A program made the position numbers and the translations under genes. Source: Prochlorococcus marinus str. MIT 9211 (lineage in GTDB: Bacteria; Cyanobacteriota; Cyanobacteriia; PCC-6307; Cyanobiaceae). From it: DNA of 64,000 nucleotides. The notes under the pieces were generated by a model. It ran no database searches. It was not told where the DNA came from and worked only from the letters and a program-made list of their open reading frames with translations. Shown here piece after piece: positions 7,058 to 15,765 of the stretch; positions within the stretch are counted from its first letter, which is position 1, and each line of letters opens with the position of its first letter. The stretch lies in the NCBI RefSeq assembly GCF_000018585.1, contig NC_009976.1:367982-431981 (forward strand). Reading direction: 5' to 3'.

Positions 7058-9052
7058 ATGGCAAAAAATTTATTTCCTAAAGACCAAACAAATAATCTTC
7101 GGACTGCTACAGCAGAGTGGAAACCTACTGAAAATGAATTAAAAGCTTTAAAAGCGCATTCTTATATACATGCAATCGATCGAATTGATCAAATATGGCC
7201 TCTTTTGGAACAAAAACATGGAGAGCTAAGAGCATTAGAAGCACCACATGCCTTATATCCAGAGACTTATAGCTATGCGGAGCTTGCCGATAAAATATCA
7301 AAGGCTGCTTCAGCCTTTAACTCTTTAGGCATTAATAGAGGAGATGTTGTATCTCTCTTCGCTGAGAATAGCCCTCGATGGCTAATTGTTGATCAGGGCT
7401 TAATGAGAGTAGGAGCAGTAGATGCTGTCCGAGGGGCATCTGCTCCGGTTTCTGAACTTCGTTATATTTTGCAGGATTCATCTTCGGTGGGACTAATCGT
7501 TCAATCCATTGAATTATGGAAAAAACTTACATTAAATGAAGACCAAAAACAGCAATTAAAGTTTGTTTTGGTTTTGGAAGGCCAGTCAACTGATTCATTA
7601 CTTGCGTGGGATGACTTTTTTCAAGAGGCTTCCACAAACTTCTCAATAGAAGTGCCTAAAAAAGCTTCTTATGGTGATAAGTCAGACTCACCAATTGCGA
7701 CGATTCTTTATACCTCTGGTACAACAGGAAAGCCTAAAGGTGTTCCTCTTACTCATGCAAATTTTTTGCATCAGATAAGTTCTTTAGCATGCATTGCTAA
7801 TCCTTCCCCAGGGACACCACTTCTGAGTGTTTTGCCAATTTGGCATTCTTATGAAAGGAGTGCTGAGTATTATTTCTTTTCTTGTGGATGTACACAGAAT
7901 TACACGACAATCAAGCATTTCAAAGAAGATCTTCAAAGGGTTAAACCTGTCGTGATGGCAACTGTTCCGCGGCTTTGGGAATCTGTAAAAATTGGTTTTG
8001 ATGATGCAATCAAGAAGATGCCATCATTTAGGCAGAACATTATCAAAGCAGCCCTAAATAATAGTGGTGCTTATAAGTTGGCGCTAAGAAAACTTAGGAA
8101 CTTGTTGATTAATGATGTCTTCTTTTTAGAACGAATTTTTGCTCTAGGAGAAGTTGCACTTAGATGGCCTGTTCATTTCATGAGTTCTTGCTTGCTTTGG
8201 CCAAAGGTTCTTACCCAATTATGTGGTGGAAGATTGCTTTTCCCAATAAATGGTGGTGGAGCGATAGCTCCGCACGTAGATCAATTTTTTGAGTCTTTAG
8301 GAGTGGAATTATTAGTAGGTTATGGACTTACAGAAACTAGTCCAGTACTTAGTTGTCGTAGGCCCTGGCGAAATATTAGAGGCAGTTCTGGACCACCTCT
8401 TCCTGAAACAGCATTTCGAATAGTTGACCCTGAAGATGGCAGGGTTATGAATTATCGAGAAAAGGGTTTGGTTCTTGCAAAAGGACCTCAAGTAATGAAA
8501 GGTTATCTCGGTAATCTAAAAGCAACTGCGAAGGTCTTTGATGAAGAAGGTTGGTTTAATACTGGTGATTTAGGGATGCTGCTCCCAGATGGATCCCTTG
8601 TTCTGACTGGAAGAGCTAAAGATACAATTGTTCTTAGTAGTGGTGAGAATATTGAGCCAGGACCATTAGAAGAGGTTTTGGTCGCTTCTCCTTTGATTAA
8701 GCAAATAATGCTTGTTGGGCAAGACCAGAAGCAATTAGGAGCCTTGGTGGTACCTAACGCTGAGCAAGTTTTGTCTTGGGGAATTGATCAGGACTTAGAA
8801 TTGCCTAAGGATCTTGGGGGATATCCAGGAAATATAGATTTAAGAAAGCTTTTAAGAAAAGAGATAAATCTTTTACTTGCAAGGCGCCATGGCTCTCGTC
8901 CGGAGGAGAGAATTACTGGTGTTGCTTTAGTATCAGAGTTTTCTATTGAGAATGGATTGCTTACTCAGACTCTTAAGCAAAAAAGAGAAAAAATAACTGA
9001 ACGTGATCAAGATGCAATAGCTTCAATTTATGGTCTTGATGTATTTAAGTAA
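7058..9052 (+). CDS. Long-chain acyl-CoA/acyl-ACP synthetase (AMP-binding)
   Basis: 664 aa, ANL superfamily adenylate-forming enzyme. Motifs: ATP/AMP signature ILYTSGTTGKPKGVPLTHAN (~218-237), PINGGGAIAPHV, the YGLTETSPVLSCRRP motif (~423-437), and the hinge TGDLGMLLPDGSLVLTGRAKDTIVLSSGE (~504-532, broken here by family variation). Family knowledge: the single FadD-like enzyme of cyanobacteria works as an acyl-ACP synthetase (Aas) that recycles free fatty acids from membrane lipids, so that is the likely role rather than beta-oxidation. ATG start at 7058 follows GTTGAAAA without a strong Shine-Dalgarno site. 76 nt downstream of lipB. Confidence 0.93.
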   Translation: MAKNLFPKDQTNNLRTATAEWKPTENELKALKAHSYIHAIDRIDQIWPLLEQKHGELRALEAPHALYPETYSYAELADKISKAASAFNSLGINRGDVVSLFAENSPRWLIVDQGLMRVGAVDAVRGASAPVSELRYILQDSSSVGLIVQSIELWKKLTLNEDQKQQLKFVLVLEGQSTDSLLAWDDFFQEASTNFSIEVPKKASYGDKSDSPIATILYTSGTTGKPKGVPLTHANFLHQISSLACIANPSPGTPLLSVLPIWHSYERSAEYYFFSCGCTQNYTTIKHFKEDLQRVKPVVMATVPRLWESVKIGFDDAIKKMPSFRQNIIKAALNNSGAYKLALRKLRNLLINDVFFLERIFALGEVALRWPVHFMSSCLLWPKVLTQLCGGRLLFPINGGGAIAPHVDQFFESLGVELLVGYGLTETSPVLSCRRPWRNIRGSSGPPLPETAFRIVDPEDGRVMNYREKGLVLAKGPQVMKGYLGNLKATAKVFDEEGWFNTGDLGMLLPDGSLVLTGRAKDTIVLSSGENIEPGPLEEVLVASPLIKQIMLVGQDQKQLGALVVPNAEQVLSWGIDQDLELPKDLGGYPGNIDLRKLLRKEINLLLARRHGSRPEERITGVALVSEFSIENGLLTQTLKQKREKITERDQDAIASIYGLDVFK

Positions 9053-9111
9053 TTGGTTTGGTTGACCTATTTCACATTAGTTGAGAGTCTTGGCCTTGAG
9101 AAAACTTTTTT

Positions 9112-9555
9112 ATGTCTGAAAGAATGACTATTTCTATTAAGCGTTCTATTAATATTAGAGCGGTCGTAACACCAGCATGGAAAGAAGAAGCAGAAAGAGA
9201 AATAAGCAGTGCAATTGCTAGCACTGATCAGCAGCTTGCTCAGTTAGAGAAAGAAGGCCAACAGATAGTTGAAGGAATAAGAAGTCAGAGCGCAAACCCA
9301 TTAGATCCCAGGGTTCAGGAACAGGTCGCGCAAGTACAGCAGCAGGTCGCTGGCAAGCGCTCTGAACTGGAAGAACAAAAGAGAAATTTACTTCAAAATC
9401 AATCTCAAGTAAGAGAATTAAAAATGGAAGAAATAGTTGACCAGGGACAGATTGAAAGTTTCTGTGACCTTAATGTTGGGGATAATTTAGTTAATAAAAT
9501 GAATGTCTCTCTATTGGTTAGGGATGGTGTCGTAGAGGCTATAGATCAGAATTAA
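9112..9555 (+). CDS. YlqD-family coiled-coil protein
   Basis: 147 aa. Resembles the YlqD family: N-terminal SIKRSINIRAVVTPAWKEEAE strand-rich start, a long Gln/Glu-rich coiled coil at ~25-100 (QLAQLEKEGQQIVEGI, VQEQVAQVQQQVAGKRSELEEQ), then a short beta-rich end (IESFCDLNVGDNLVNKM ... LVRDGVVEAID). No enzyme motif and no signal peptide; function unknown across the family. 59 nt after the acyl-activating enzyme and probably transcribed with it. Conserved in this position in picocyanobacteria as far as I recall. Confidence 0.8.
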   Translation: MSERMTISIKRSINIRAVVTPAWKEEAEREISSAIASTDQQLAQLEKEGQQIVEGIRSQSANPLDPRVQEQVAQVQQQVAGKRSELEEQKRNLLQNQSQVRELKMEEIVDQGQIESFCDLNVGDNLVNKMNVSLLVRDGVVEAIDQN

Positions 9556-9667
9556 AACACACACTTTTTTTTAATGAATGAATAAAAATCTTTAAAAGAT
9601 CTTCCCAGGACTATTGATTGTAAAAGTTAAAGCGAATAGATATTGCTAAGCATTTTAATTCGCTTAT

Positions 9668-9698
9668 AAGCTATTTATCTCTAGAGTCCAAATAGCTT
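9668..9698. terminator. Candidate bidirectional terminator hairpin
   Basis: AAGCTATTT (9668-9676) and AAATAGCTT (9690-9698) form a perfect 9-bp stem with a 13-nt loop, in the gap between the convergent ylqD gene and the membrane-protein gene ending at 9717. A second weaker inverted repeat (AAGCGAAT/ATTCGCTT, about 9630-9663) precedes it. The stem is A+T-rich and lacks a long T-run, so the call is modest; position between convergent genes is the main support. Confidence 0.4.
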
Positions 9699-9716
9699 TA
9701 ATAGGCTATGTGGTTC

Positions 9717-10466
9717 TTAAGCCCGATGGGATGTATCTGCCAGATTGAAATTGTATTTTGTGGAGCTATGACTCTCAGTTGCATCAAGATAAGCTATATA
9801 TCCAGTTGTATATAGCCAGCAGGTTATAAATCCACCAAAAAACTCATTTATAATTAATAAAAGAAAATTTTGATTTAAGTAAGGGTCAAATTTCGAGACT
9901 ATACTTAAGTAAATCACTCTCAATATTGTACTGCCTATTAAGATGAGTAAACAAGCAGATATGTATCTCCATCGATTTATTTTTGACAGTTCAGTACTTT
10001 TTCTTAAAACCTCTTTATTATTAATCTGTTCAATAGCTTTGATTTCAGATATATAGATATATCTAAGTGCAAGTACTATGCCTGGTAATATAAGGAGAAT
10101 AGTTCCTAATATAATACGTATACTAGCGATAATGTTTACACCCCAAAGAGCAAAAGATTTTTTTAAGAAGGGAGTAAAGCCAATTGAGAATAATGACATG
10201 CCCTTCTTCCTATTGTTTTCAAGTATTACGTATATAGCAGTACAAAAGAAGTACGAAATGATTGAATTTAAGATTAACTCTCCTTGAAAACCAAGGAATG
10301 AATCAGGGTTTTGTATGGCATATTTTACACTTGCAATGTTTATAATTCCATAGCAGATGAAGTAAGAGATAATAGTTTCTTTTCTTGTAACTATGGTTTT
10401 AAATTCTGTGAAACCTGCAACTGCTAACTCTATAGGTCCTTTTAGTTTTCGAGTGCTTATTGACAT
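9717..10466 (-). CDS. Hypothetical multi-pass membrane protein
   Basis: 249 aa, no recognised family. About five to six hydrophobic segments: IISYFICYGIINIAS (~33-47), SIISYFFCTAIYVIL (~67-82), NIIASIRIILGTILLILPGIVLAL (split, ~112-135), YISACLLILIGSTILRVIYLSIV (~170-192), and NEFFGGFITCWLYTTGYIAYL (~208-228). The arrangement loosely resembles the YciC/glycerophosphodiester-phosphodiesterase membrane-domain type (internal AVAGFTEFKTI and RYIYISEIKAIE segments), which is only a guess. It is markedly A+T-rich, lies alone on the minus strand between ylqD and pdhC and interrupts an otherwise same-strand core series, so it may be a later insertion. Confidence 0.7.
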   Translation of the reverse strand: MSISTRKLKGPIELAVAGFTEFKTIVTRKETIISYFICYGIINIASVKYAIQNPDSFLGFQGELILNSIISYFFCTAIYVILENNRKKGMSLFSIGFTPFLKKSFALWGVNIIASIRIILGTILLILPGIVLALRYIYISEIKAIEQINNKEVLRKSTELSKINRWRYISACLLILIGSTILRVIYLSIVSKFDPYLNQNFLLLIINEFFGGFITCWLYTTGYIAYLDATESHSSTKYNFNLADTSHRA

Positions 10467-10689
10467 CTCTTTTGCAGTTATAATTTTTATATAGTAGCTA
10501 ACTAATAGACCTTATTTTCATCTGTGCTTTTATCCTAAAGGTCTTATTATTTAGTTTTTTCATGCAAGTGCCTGTATTTTGATGACGCTTTAAAATATGC
10601 ATTGACCTAGAGCATTCTTTCGGCAAGGCTGGAAGAATGTTGTATAGGGAGCTGGGTACAACCTCTAAACCCTTTCCAGGAGAATAGTT

Positions 10690-12060
10690 TTGGCAACACA
10701 CGACATTTTTATGCCCGCTCTTAGTTCCACTATGACGGAGGGGAAAATAGTTGAATGGCTTAAGAATCCCGGCGAAAAAGTTGCCCGAGGAGAGGCTGTT
10801 CTTGTAGTGGAGTCTGATAAGGCTGACATGGAAGTCGAGTCATTTCAGGATGGATACCTCGCTGCAGTGCTTATGCCAGCAGGCAGTACAGCCCCGGTTG
10901 GTGAAATAATTGGTTTGATTGTTGAAACAGAAGATCAGATTGCTGAAGTAAAAGCTAAGAATCCGACAAAAGATCAGGCCTCAAAAGAAGTCAGCTCAAG
11001 CGACTCTGAATCTTCTAAGCAGACACTTGAAGTAGCCTCTCAAGATCAAGGATCTGTTTTAGAAGTTCAAGCATCAAAAAAAGCTGAATCTTTGCCTCCT
11101 CGAGCCGTTGTGAATGATGGTCGTATCATTGCCACCCCTAGAGCCAGAAAGCTTGCCTCGCAATTAGGCGTAGACTTGGCAACTGTGCTTGGGACAGGAC
11201 CGCATGGACGAATTCAAGCTGAAGATGTTCAAACTGCCCAAGGACAACCAATTACTGTCCCATGGGTGGCAGAAAGTGATGCACCAGCACGATTAGAGGT
11301 CTTCAACTCTCAAGCAGCTAATACAGGCGCTCCTCAAGAAGAGACTAAGGTGAATGAAGCTCCCAAGGGTAATAGTTTTGGGGCCCCTGGGGAGACAGTC
11401 TCATTCAATACTCTTCAGCAAGCAGTCAATAGAAATATGGAGGCAAGCTTATCTATTCCTTGTTTTAGGGTGGGTTATTCAATAAATACAGACAAGCTTG
11501 ATATTTTTTATAAGCAAGTAAAACCTAATGGAGTCACTATGACTGCTTTATTGGCTAAAGCAGTTGGGAAGACGCTTGCTCGACATCCTCAATTGAATGC
11601 AGCGTGCAGTAATGAAGGCATGTCTTATCCAGAGCAAGTTAATGTAGCAGTTGCAGTTGCAATGGAAGAAGGGGGGCTAATCACACCGGTACTTCAGAAT
11701 GCAGATACTACGGATCTATTTGAGTTGTCACGTCAATGGGCAGATTTAGTTAAACGTTCAAGATCAAAACAACTTCAACCTAATGAATACAGTAGTGGCA
11801 CTTTTACCATTTCTAATTTAGGAATGTTTGGCGTAGACCGTTTTGATGCCATACTCCCACCTGGGACTGGTGCAATCTTGGCAATTGCTGCTTCAATTCC
11901 TCAGGTCGTGGCAGCTAAGGATGGGTCGATGGCTGTAAAACGCCAAATGCAAGTGAATCTTACTGCCGATCACCGAGTTATTTATGGTGCGGATGGCGCA
12001 GCATTTTTGAAAGACCTTTCAAGGTTGATTGAAAACAACCCTGAACAACTTGCTACTTAA
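10690..12060 (+). CDS. pdhC: Pyruvate dehydrogenase E2 (dihydrolipoamide acetyltransferase)
   Basis: 456 aa. Core of the pyruvate dehydrogenase complex; transfers the acetyl group from lipoyl to CoA. TTG start at 10690 is preceded by AGGAG at 10678-10682. Domains: one lipoyl domain (~3-78) with the lipoylated lysine in ESDKADMEVESF (~45); a Ser/Ala/Glu-rich linker; the E3/E1-binding domain (~148-182, PRARKLASQLGVDL ... GPHGRIQAEDV); and the catalytic domain (~230-455) ending with the HxxxDG motif in DHRVIYGADG (~428). LipB nearby supplies the octanoyl group for its lipoyl lysine. Length normal for cyanobacteria. Confidence 0.95.
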   Translation: MATHDIFMPALSSTMTEGKIVEWLKNPGEKVARGEAVLVVESDKADMEVESFQDGYLAAVLMPAGSTAPVGEIIGLIVETEDQIAEVKAKNPTKDQASKEVSSSDSESSKQTLEVASQDQGSVLEVQASKKAESLPPRAVVNDGRIIATPRARKLASQLGVDLATVLGTGPHGRIQAEDVQTAQGQPITVPWVAESDAPARLEVFNSQAANTGAPQEETKVNEAPKGNSFGAPGETVSFNTLQQAVNRNMEASLSIPCFRVGYSINTDKLDIFYKQVKPNGVTMTALLAKAVGKTLARHPQLNAACSNEGMSYPEQVNVAVAVAMEEGGLITPVLQNADTTDLFELSRQWADLVKRSRSKQLQPNEYSSGTFTISNLGMFGVDRFDAILPPGTGAILAIAASIPQVVAAKDGSMAVKRQMQVNLTADHRVIYGADGAAFLKDLSRLIENNPEQLAT

Positions 12061-12115
12061 GCAATTGCTATGTGTACTGTAAAAAACCTTTTAACTTTCC
12101 TAGGAATAAGATCAT

Positions 12116-13243
12116 TTGTTAGTTAATTCTCAAGACTTATCACTTAGTTCTTATGACTATGAGTTGGACTCCAAGCTTATAGCTCAAAAGCCTTTAAATC
12201 CGCGCCATGATGCACGCTTAATGGTTGTATCTAAAGACAATGGCCCAAATCTTTGTGTTAGTCATTTAAAAGTTTGGAATTTGTTAGACGAGTTGCGTGC
12301 TGGCGACTTGCTCGTAATTAACAATACTCGGGTTCTTAAGGCAAGGCTAAGAGTTCGACTGAAAAGTGGTGCAATGGCTGAACTCTTGTTATTAGAACCT
12401 CATGGAGATGGACGTTGGCTATGTCTTGCAAAACCAGCTAAGAAATTTTTACCTGGGGATTATGTTTGGATGGAGGCATTGGAACAGGAATCATTAAAGC
12501 TTCAGGTGCTTACTAAGGATCTTGAAACTGGTGGAAGAATTGTTCAATTCCCACAAGAGTTTAGTAATAGGAAAAGTATTGAGAACCTTTTGGAGCGTTA
12601 TGGGGAAGTGCCACTGCCACCATATATTCGTCAACATGACCCTTCGGACGCAGATCGTTATCAGACTAGATTTGCCTCCACCCCCGGCTCAGTAGCTGCT
12701 CCTACAGCAGGCCTTCATTTAAGTGATGAGATTTTAAATGCTTTAATTCAACGAGGGATTGAGAAGGCAAGCGTAACCTTGCATGTAGGGCTTGGTACCT
12801 TTCGACCTATAGAGGAAGAGGATCTTACTAACTTGAAGCTTCATAGTGAGTGGGTCGAGGTAGGGGAAGAGGTTGTCAGTGCAGTTCAAGCTTGTCGTTC
12901 TAGAGGTGGACGTATATTTGCTGTTGGGACAACAACTGTGAGATCACTTGAGGCTTCTTTTTTGCTTGGAGGTGGTTCTATGAAAGCTTTCCAAGGCTTA
13001 GTAGATTTAGTTATAAAGCCTGGCTATCAATTTGGTGTCGTAAATGGTCTTTTAACAAATTTCCACCTTCCTAAAAGTTCTTTACTACTACTAGTAAGTG
13101 CCTTAATAGGCAGAGAACGTCTACTTGAGCTCTATCAAGAAGCTATAGAGCGCAAGTATCGTTTCTTCTCTTATGGGGATGCAATGTTTATTACGCCAGA
13201 AGCTGTTTTGCCTGGTGCTAAGTCGCCTCGGGTCCTTCAATAA
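12116..13243 (+). CDS. queA: S-adenosylmethionine:tRNA ribosyltransferase-isomerase QueA
   Basis: 375 aa. Adds the epoxycyclopentane ring to preQ1 at tRNA position 34, the penultimate queuosine step. Motifs: [25 protein letters not shown] at the start (split), [13 protein letters not shown] (~63-75), [11 protein letters not shown] (~162-172), and [14 protein letters not shown] (~193-206), [21 protein letters not shown] (~305-325), all family signatures. A TTG start with AGGAAT 10 nt upstream is used here; the conserved region begins a few residues in. The 3' end overlaps cysK tail to tail by 26 bp. Belongs with pdhC by strand and a 55-nt gap. Confidence 0.94.
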
Positions 13244-14204
13244 TTCCAGTTGGAACATCTGCAAACAAAACAGAAGAGAGGTATCTTTCTGCTAGATCAG
13301 GTAAGACTACAACAATGGTTTTCCCCGCAAACTCTTCTTGCTCAGCCAACCGTACTGCAGCGACTGCAGCAGCTCCACAGGAGATCCCAACTAGTAGGCC
13401 TTCTTCTTTGGCAAGACGAAGAGCCATGGCAATTGATTCTTCATTAGTCACTTGCTCAACTCGATCTACAACGGAGAGATCAAGATTTTTAGGAATAAAT
13501 CCGGCTCCGATTCCCTGAATCTTATGAGGACCAGGCTTTACTTCTTGGCCATTGAGGGTTTGCGAAATAACAGGACTATGTGAGGGCTCTACTGCAACGG
13601 AAAGCATTGACTTACCTTTCTCTCCCTTTATATACCTGGAGATACCAGTAATTGTTCCACCAGTACCTACTCCTGCAACAAGCACGTCAATGTTCCCATC
13701 GCAGTCATTCCAGATCTCCGGTCCAGTTGTTTTGAAATGAATTTCAGGATTAGCAGGATTATCAAACTGTCCTGGCATGAAATATTTCTGTGGATCACTT
13801 TGAGCGATCTCTTTTGCTTTGGCAATTGCACCTGGCATGCCTTTTGACGCTTCAGTAAGAATTAACTCCGCACCGAGCACTGCCATTACTCTACGCCTTT
13901 CAAGTGACATTGACTCTGGCATCGTAAGCACTAGCTTGTACCCTCTAGCAGCAGCAGTAAATGCAAGAGCTATTCCAGTATTCCCTGAAGTTGGCTCAAT
14001 AATGGTTTGTCCTTGCTTGAGGAGGCCTTTTTGCTCGGCATCCCAGATCATGTTTGCGCCAATCCTGCACTTAACACTGTAAGCAGGATTACGCCCTTCG
14101 ATTTTTGCTAGGACTGTTGCTTTGGTATTTTTGGTGACAGAGTTCAGTTTCACCAAGGGAGTGTTGCCGATCGCGAAGCTGTTATCTTTGTAAATGCGAG
14201 ACAT
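13218..14204 (-). CDS. cysK: Cysteine synthase (O-acetylserine sulfhydrylase)
   Basis: 328 aa. PLP enzyme making L-cysteine from O-acetylserine and sulfide. Fold-type II motifs: [10 protein letters not shown] (~13-22), the PLP lysine in [11 protein letters not shown] (~45), the [11 protein letters not shown] loop (~70-80), the phosphate-binding [10 protein letters not shown] (~178-187), and [10 protein letters not shown] (~272-281). Length normal. Lies 88 nt upstream (in the map) of the two cystathionine gamma-synthase-like genes, all on the minus strand, forming a sulfur amino-acid block, though the 88-nt gap before its ATG can hold its own promoter. Its 3' end overlaps queA by 26 bp. Confidence 0.95.
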
Positions 14205-14292
14205 TGTGAGAGATCAGTAATTAATCATTAGCCAAAATCTAATCATCTTGCACGAACCTTTGCTGAATTAATAACTATTAGAAATCTTGGCT

Positions 14293-15765
14293 TTAGGAAT
14301 TCAAAGCTCTTTTAAAGCGGTCCCATAGATCATCAGGATCTTCGAGACCAACTGAAACTCTAAGAAGACTAGATGGGAGTCCACATTTTGCAGCCCAGTC
14401 TAATTCTTCATAATGAGCCAAAAGAACATATGGACATACCAATGTAAAGTTAGTACCTAAGCTAGGACCTTTGCATACTTGAAGGGAATCATAGAATCTT
14501 TGGGCTTTTGATAAACCCTCTTTTAATTCAAAAGAAAGGAGACATCCAAAACCTGATTGAGGTCGCATTAGAGATTTGAAATTTGTGCAATTAGCTGGAT
14601 GCAGCACTTTAGAAATATCAGGGTGATCTTCTAGATGTTGCTTTAAGGTAATGCATGATTTATTTAATTGATGAACTCGCACATTGACATCCTGACTAGC
14701 TTCTTCGAGCTCTATTGCATCTGCGTCAGATAAGGTGGCCAGGAGGCAATTCGGAATTAACTCTTTAAAAAGATTTTTCCAAGGAGATTCAGGACTGATT
14801 ACTAGAGATCCTGCAAGAATGTCACCCCTCCCAGCAAAACTTTTAGTTAATGAGCTAAAGATTAAGTCTGCATAAGGTAGAGGGTCAATATTGACCGATG
14901 AACCAATAGTGTCATCTGCAATAACTGGTATCCCTCTAGCATGGGCCATCTTGGCTATTAAAGGTAAATCCACGCATTCAAGCATTGGGTTGCTTGGCAG
15001 TTCAACTATTACGGCGGAGGGCTTCCTCTGATCAAGTTCTTTTGCTATGCGGATTTCTTCTTGCTCGAGGATCAGCTCACTTCCAGCAAAGATTTCTTGA
15101 GGTAGTTTTAATACATCAACATAGGGGAACCCTAGTTGCAAGGTAGGCTTGTTAGGATAGAGTCTTGCTAAAGCTTCAAGGGCCGTTGTTAGTGCAGCCA
15201 TCCCTGATGGATGTAGTTGAATTAATTCTGGCTCGCAACCATATATTTTTGCCAATCTATTCTTTATAGACTTTCTGGCATTGTCTCCTGAATTTCTTGA
15301 AGGTGGTTTTACTTGATTAAGTGCTATCGAGGCTTGTCTTGAAGAAGCTCCAAGACCTGTGTGCTGCCAAAATGCTTTTGCTGATGGTGTCGTTTGATTA
15401 TCCACAACTAAACAGTGGAGTCCAGACAATTCCTGAATGATTGATTTTGAGTTTTTGTTTATACGTCCACAGTATTCTTTGGCTTTTTCTGCAGTTAAAA
15501 AGTTTGGATAAGGCCAACAGCTACTTTTATCTTTACCATAAAGCATTAAAGCTTTCTGCGAGATTGCAGCAACTAATGGGTTGAGGCCAAATCTTGGATA
15601 TATCGATTGAAGTGTTTTCATGCACAAAGGATCTTTTTCTTCATATGCAATGACATCTTCCCAACGGGGTAATGCGACTGAAACAGCATGTGGACTTTTA
15701 GGTATTGCCTTGCCAAGATCTTTGGCTTCCCAATAGGGATCTATCAGCAGATTTCTTGCAATCAC
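14293..15765 (-). CDS. Cys/Met-metabolism PLP enzyme, cystathionine gamma-synthase-like with N-terminal extension
   Basis: 490 aa, ~100 residues longer than typical trans-sulfuration enzymes. The C-terminal ~350 residues have the fold-type I Cys/Met pattern: PSGMAALTTALEALA (~186-200), LPSNPMLECVDLPLI (~255-269), VIADDTIGSS (~280-289) and the PLP lysine in FSSLTKSFAGRGDILAGS (~307). The N-terminal ~150 residues (IARNLLIDPYWEAKDLGKAIP...) have no family match I know. Overlaps the end of the canonical gene upstream by 4 bp (ATGA), so the two are translated as a pair. Exact reaction is uncertain: cystathionine gamma-synthase or beta-lyase-like. Confidence 0.85.
   Translation of the reverse strand: MIARNLLIDPYWEAKDLGKAIPKSPHAVSVALPRWEDVIAYEEKDPLCMKTLQSIYPRFGLNPLVAAISQKALMLYGKDKSSCWPYPNFLTAEKAKEYCGRINKNSKSIIQELSGLHCLVVDNQTTPSAKAFWQHTGLGASSRQASIALNQVKPPSRNSGDNARKSIKNRLAKIYGCEPELIQLHPSGMAALTTALEALARLYPNKPTLQLGFPYVDVLKLPQEIFAGSELILEQEEIRIAKELDQRKPSAVIVELPSNPMLECVDLPLIAKMAHARGIPVIADDTIGSSVNIDPLPYADLIFSSLTKSFAGRGDILAGSLVISPESPWKNLFKELIPNCLLATLSDADAIELEEASQDVNVRVHQLNKSCITLKQHLEDHPDISKVLHPANCTNFKSLMRPQSGFGCLLSFELKEGLSKAQRFYDSLQVCKGPSLGTNFTLVCPYVLLAHYEELDWAAKCGLPSSLLRVSVGLEDPDDLWDRFKRALNS

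Noticed and set aside
10507-10544. AGACCTT/AAGGTCT inverted repeat as operator or terminator
   Set aside because: 7-bp arms with a 24-nt spacer, no T-run and no link to a known regulator; likely chance.
10498-10701. 67-codon minus-strand ORF between the membrane gene and pdhC
   Set aside because: No motif, unlikely composition, overlaps the pdhC start and ribosome site; the region is better read as a divergent promoter region.
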